Positions 5,280 through 7,259 of a DNA stretch of 7,259 nt are shown piece by piece. Where the stretch lies: positions 1 to 7,259 of the forward strand of contig JAISAN010000028.1 of the NCBI GenBank assembly GCA_031266635.1, in the 5' to 3' direction. Under the pieces are notes generated by a model that saw only the letters and a list, made by a program, of their open reading frames with translations, was not told where the DNA came from and did not search any database. The DNA comes from Treponema sp. (GTDB lineage Bacteria; Spirochaetota; Spirochaetia; Treponematales; Breznakiellaceae). Every line of letters starts with the position of its first letter. Positions within the stretch are counted from its first letter, which is position 1. The position numbers were made by a program, and so were the translations under genes.

Positions 5280-5909
5280 ATGGATGAGAGCAGTTTTATT
5301 TTAGGAGTCGATCTTGACGGCGTGGTGGGCGACTTTTACGGAGCCATGCGGCGGATCGCCGCGGAGTGGCTAAACAAGCCGGTTGAATCCCTTGCCAAAG
5401 AAGTAAGCTATGGCCTGGAGGAGTGGGGAATTTCCGAATTCGGCGGCTATGAACGGCTCCACCGTTTTGCCGTAACCCAGCGGAATATTTTCCGGGATAT
5501 GCCCCCCATCGAAAACGCCCCCGCGGTGCTGCGAAAACTTTCCAGCCGGGGTATACGGATACGGATCATCACCCACCGGCTTTTTCTTAAATATTCCCAC
5601 CGGACTTCGATCAACCAAACCGTGGACTGGCTGGATAATTACGATATTCCCTACTGGGACCTTTGTTTTATGAACGACAAGGGAGCCGTAGGGGCCCACG
5701 TATATATCGACGACGCCCCGGAAAACGTTATCCGCCTCCGCAGGCACGGATGCAGAACCATCGTATTCTCCAATTCCACCAACCGCAACATCCCGGGCCC
5801 CCGGGCGGATTCATGGATCGATGTGGAGCGGCTGGTGATGGAAGCCCAAACCGAATGGCAGACCGGCACTCTGGATCTCTTCGGGGCGCCCACGGCAAAA
5901 TACGATTAA
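5280..5909 (+). CDS. HAD-superfamily 5'(3')-deoxyribonucleotidase-like phosphatase (NT5C type)
   Basis: This 209-residue cytosolic protein has the order of HAD phosphatase motifs: motif I DLDGV with nucleophile Asp11 and acid/base Asp13, motif II Thr98 in RIITHR, motif III Lys134 in MNDKGAVGAHVYIDD, and motif IV Asp144-Asp145 in IDDAPENV. The helical cap between motifs I and II (about 17-85) and the ITHR and DDAPENV wording resemble the NT5C family, which dephosphorylates (deoxy)nucleoside monophosphates. Substrate specificity is inferred from this resemblance and is not certain. The ATG at 5280 was preferred because AAAGGA (5263-5268) precedes it and the protein then starts just before motif I. 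The frame is open back to a GTG at 5157, but that stretch crosses a repeat and looks non-coding. A radical SAM gene follows after 25 nt, probably in the same transcript. Confidence 0.8.
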   Translation: MDESSFILGVDLDGVVGDFYGAMRRIAAEWLNKPVESLAKEVSYGLEEWGISEFGGYERLHRFAVTQRNIFRDMPPIENAPAVLRKLSSRGIRIRIITHRLFLKYSHRTSINQTVDWLDNYDIPYWDLCFMNDKGAVGAHVYIDDAPENVIRLRRHGCRTIVFSNSTNRNIPGPRADSWIDVERLVMEAQTEWQTGTLDLFGAPTAKYD

Positions 5910-5934
5910 AGGAACAAAACCGAAAGAGGTTTTT

Positions 5935-7259
5935 TTGACCGGAACCAGCGCCACCCCCATCCTTCTGGTAACAATCAACGCAAAATGGATACACCCATCC
6001 CTGGCCCTCCGTCTGCTCAAGGCAAATCTCGGTGAATTAACCGGGAGCTGTACCATTCTGGAATTCGCCCTCCGCCAGCCCCTTTCGGAAAAAATTGATC
6101 CCATCCTCGCCGCCCGGCCCCGGATACTGGGATTTTCGGTTTCCATCTGGAACCACCGCGCCACCCTGGAACTGCTGGAAGCGCTGGAAAAACAACAGTG
6201 GAGCGGCACGGCAAACACTGAAATAAATCCGCCTCCCGTTTTCCGCCCCTTCATTGTACTGGGCGGGCCGGAGGCCAGCTTCCTGCCCGAAGACGCGCCC
6301 ATATTCCGGTACGCCGATTTTGTAATCCGGGGAGAAGGAGAAACGGCCTTCCAGGAACTCTGCGAATCCCTGTATGCGGGGGAAAAACCCGGAAAATTCA
6401 TACAAACGCCGCCGCTTGATCCCGCCCGCATCCGTTCCGGCTACGATCTGTACACCGCCGAAGACCTTCACCGCAAGCTGATCTATGTAGAATCAAGCAG
6501 GGGCTGCCCCTTCGGCTGCGAATTCTGTCTGAGCGCGGTCAAGCCGGAACGCGAACCGGGCCCGGCGGAAGGCGGCCCAACAGACCCAACAGATAAGAGC
6601 CCCGCTAATTCATACGGAGAGGTGCGGTATTTCCCCCTGGAGCCCTTCCTCAATGAAATGGAAACCCTGATACAAAAGGGAGTGCGGACCTTCAAATTTC
6701 TAGACCGGACCTTTAATCTGGACATAGACCGGGCCCGGCGGATCATGGAATTTTTTCTGGAACGGATAAGCCCGTCCCAAAACGTTCATTTTGAGATGGT
6801 TCCTTCCCGGTTTCCCCCGGAACTGGTGGAAACGCTTTCCCGCTTTCCGCCGGGAACCCTCCGGCTGGAGATCGGCATCCAGACCCTCAATCCCCAGACC
6901 GCCCGGCTTATCAGACGCCCCGGCGATCCGGCGGCGGAAATGAAAGCCCTGGAACTAATCCGCCGGGAAACCGCCGCCATCATCCACGCGGACCTCATAG
7001 CGGGCCTGCCCGGCGAAGATCTGGCCTCCTTTGGCGCGGGCTTTGACCGGCTCTGGCAGGCCCTTTCCGTACCGTCCCGGTCCGGGGTGGAGATACAAGT
7101 GGGAATCCTGAAACGCCTCCCCGGCGCTCCCATAACCCGGCACGACAAACCCTGCGGCATGGTTTATGCCCCCGGCCCGCCCTACGAGGTACAGGCAACC
7201 GCCGTCCTCCCCGCGGCCGGCCTTGACCGGATAAAAAACTTTGCCCGCTTTTGGGAACA
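5935..7259 (+). CDS. Cobalamin-binding radical SAM protein, DUF4080-type (3' end outside window)
   Basis: The frame is open from a TTG at 5935 to the window end, giving 441 complete codons. AAAGAGG (5923-5929) lies 5 nt upstream. The N-terminus (ILLVTINAKWIHPSLALRLLKANL) and the strand ending VLGGPEAS (GGPE at 110-113) form a B12-binding Rossmann-type domain. The radical SAM barrel follows, with the 4Fe-4S motif CPFGCEFC: Cys191, Cys195 and Cys198. Later strands include FKFLDRTFN, LEIGIQTLNPQT and DLIAGLPGE (353-361), typical of this class. The opening resembles radical SAM proteins carrying a C-terminal DUF4080 domain, which would lie at or beyond the window edge. No reaction is established for that group. 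Two stretches look like lineage-specific inserts: about 90-105 and about 204-229, the latter directly after the cluster motif. The gene probably shares a transcript with the upstream phosphatase. Confidence 0.87.
   Translation, partial: MTGTSATPILLVTINAKWIHPSLALRLLKANLGELTGSCTILEFALRQPLSEKIDPILAARPRILGFSVSIWNHRATLELLEALEKQQWSGTANTEINPPPVFRPFIVLGGPEASFLPEDAPIFRYADFVIRGEGETAFQELCESLYAGEKPGKFIQTPPLDPARIRSGYDLYTAEDLHRKLIYVESSRGCPFGCEFCLSAVKPEREPGPAEGGPTDPTDKSPANSYGEVRYFPLEPFLNEMETLIQKGVRTFKFLDRTFNLDIDRARRIMEFFLERISPSQNVHFEMVPSRFPPELVETLSRFPPGTLRLEIGIQTLNPQTARLIRRPGDPAAEMKALELIRRETAAIIHADLIAGLPGEDLASFGAGFDRLWQALSVPSRSGVEIQVGILKRLPGAPITRHDKPCGMVYAPGPPYEVQATAVLPAAGLDRIKNFARFWE

Noticed and set aside
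5811..6431. Minus-strand open frame of 206 codons
   Set aside because: It lies opposite the radical SAM and phosphatase genes, whose + strand frames carry clear motifs. It is a shadow of GC-rich codon use.

Overview
This window reads as chromosomal bacterial DNA with six complete protein genes and two partial ones, all on the + strand. No RNA genes, transposases or CRISPR arrays were seen. The gene set (GlgX-type debranching enzyme, TlpA/CcdA thiol pair, DUF4080-type B12-binding radical SAM protein) and the many short palindromic repeats would fit an anaerobic Treponema-like spirochaete. That assignment rests on general resemblance and is only moderately to weakly supported.

Layout. Positions 1-210 hold the end of a type I methionine aminopeptidase, whose last ~25 codons run through three consecutive hairpin repeats (134-238). 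Next come a small lipoprotein (258-611) and, 5 nt later, a membrane-anchored YiiX-like C92 papain-fold protein (617-1246). The second of these is strikingly AT-rich compared with what follows. A repeat-bearing intergenic gap (1247-1359) carries a promoter-like sequence that abuts the ATG of a secreted TlpA/ResA-like thioredoxin (1360-1935). Its stop overlaps a CcdA/DsbD-like membrane thiol transporter (1925-2908). A 54-nt gap with another promoter abutting an ATG leads to a GlgX-like glycogen debranching enzyme (2963-5134). The end of glgX is again formed by a hairpin repeat. After a 145-nt gap come an NT5C-like HAD phosphatase (5280-5909) and, 25 nt later, a cobalamin-binding radical SAM protein (5935 to beyond the window end).

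How the parts work together. The TlpA and CcdA homologues form a plausible two-gene redox relay: CcdA moves electrons across the inner membrane and the exported thioredoxin uses them to reduce envelope disulfides. GlgX would trim alpha-1,6 branches from glycogen. The lipoprotein and C92 protein are probably co-transcribed envelope proteins of unknown role. The HAD phosphatase and the radical SAM protein look co-transcribed but share no obvious pathway.

The least ordinary features are at the DNA/RNA level. Related small palindromes sit at gene ends and in gaps, and two of them supply the C-terminal codons of otherwise unrelated proteins in different reading phases. Two genes (tlpA-like and glgX) have a -10 hexamer at exactly -12 to -7 relative to the A of ATG and no Shine-Dalgarno, suggesting leaderless transcripts. 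No clear-cut new defence or biosynthetic system is visible.
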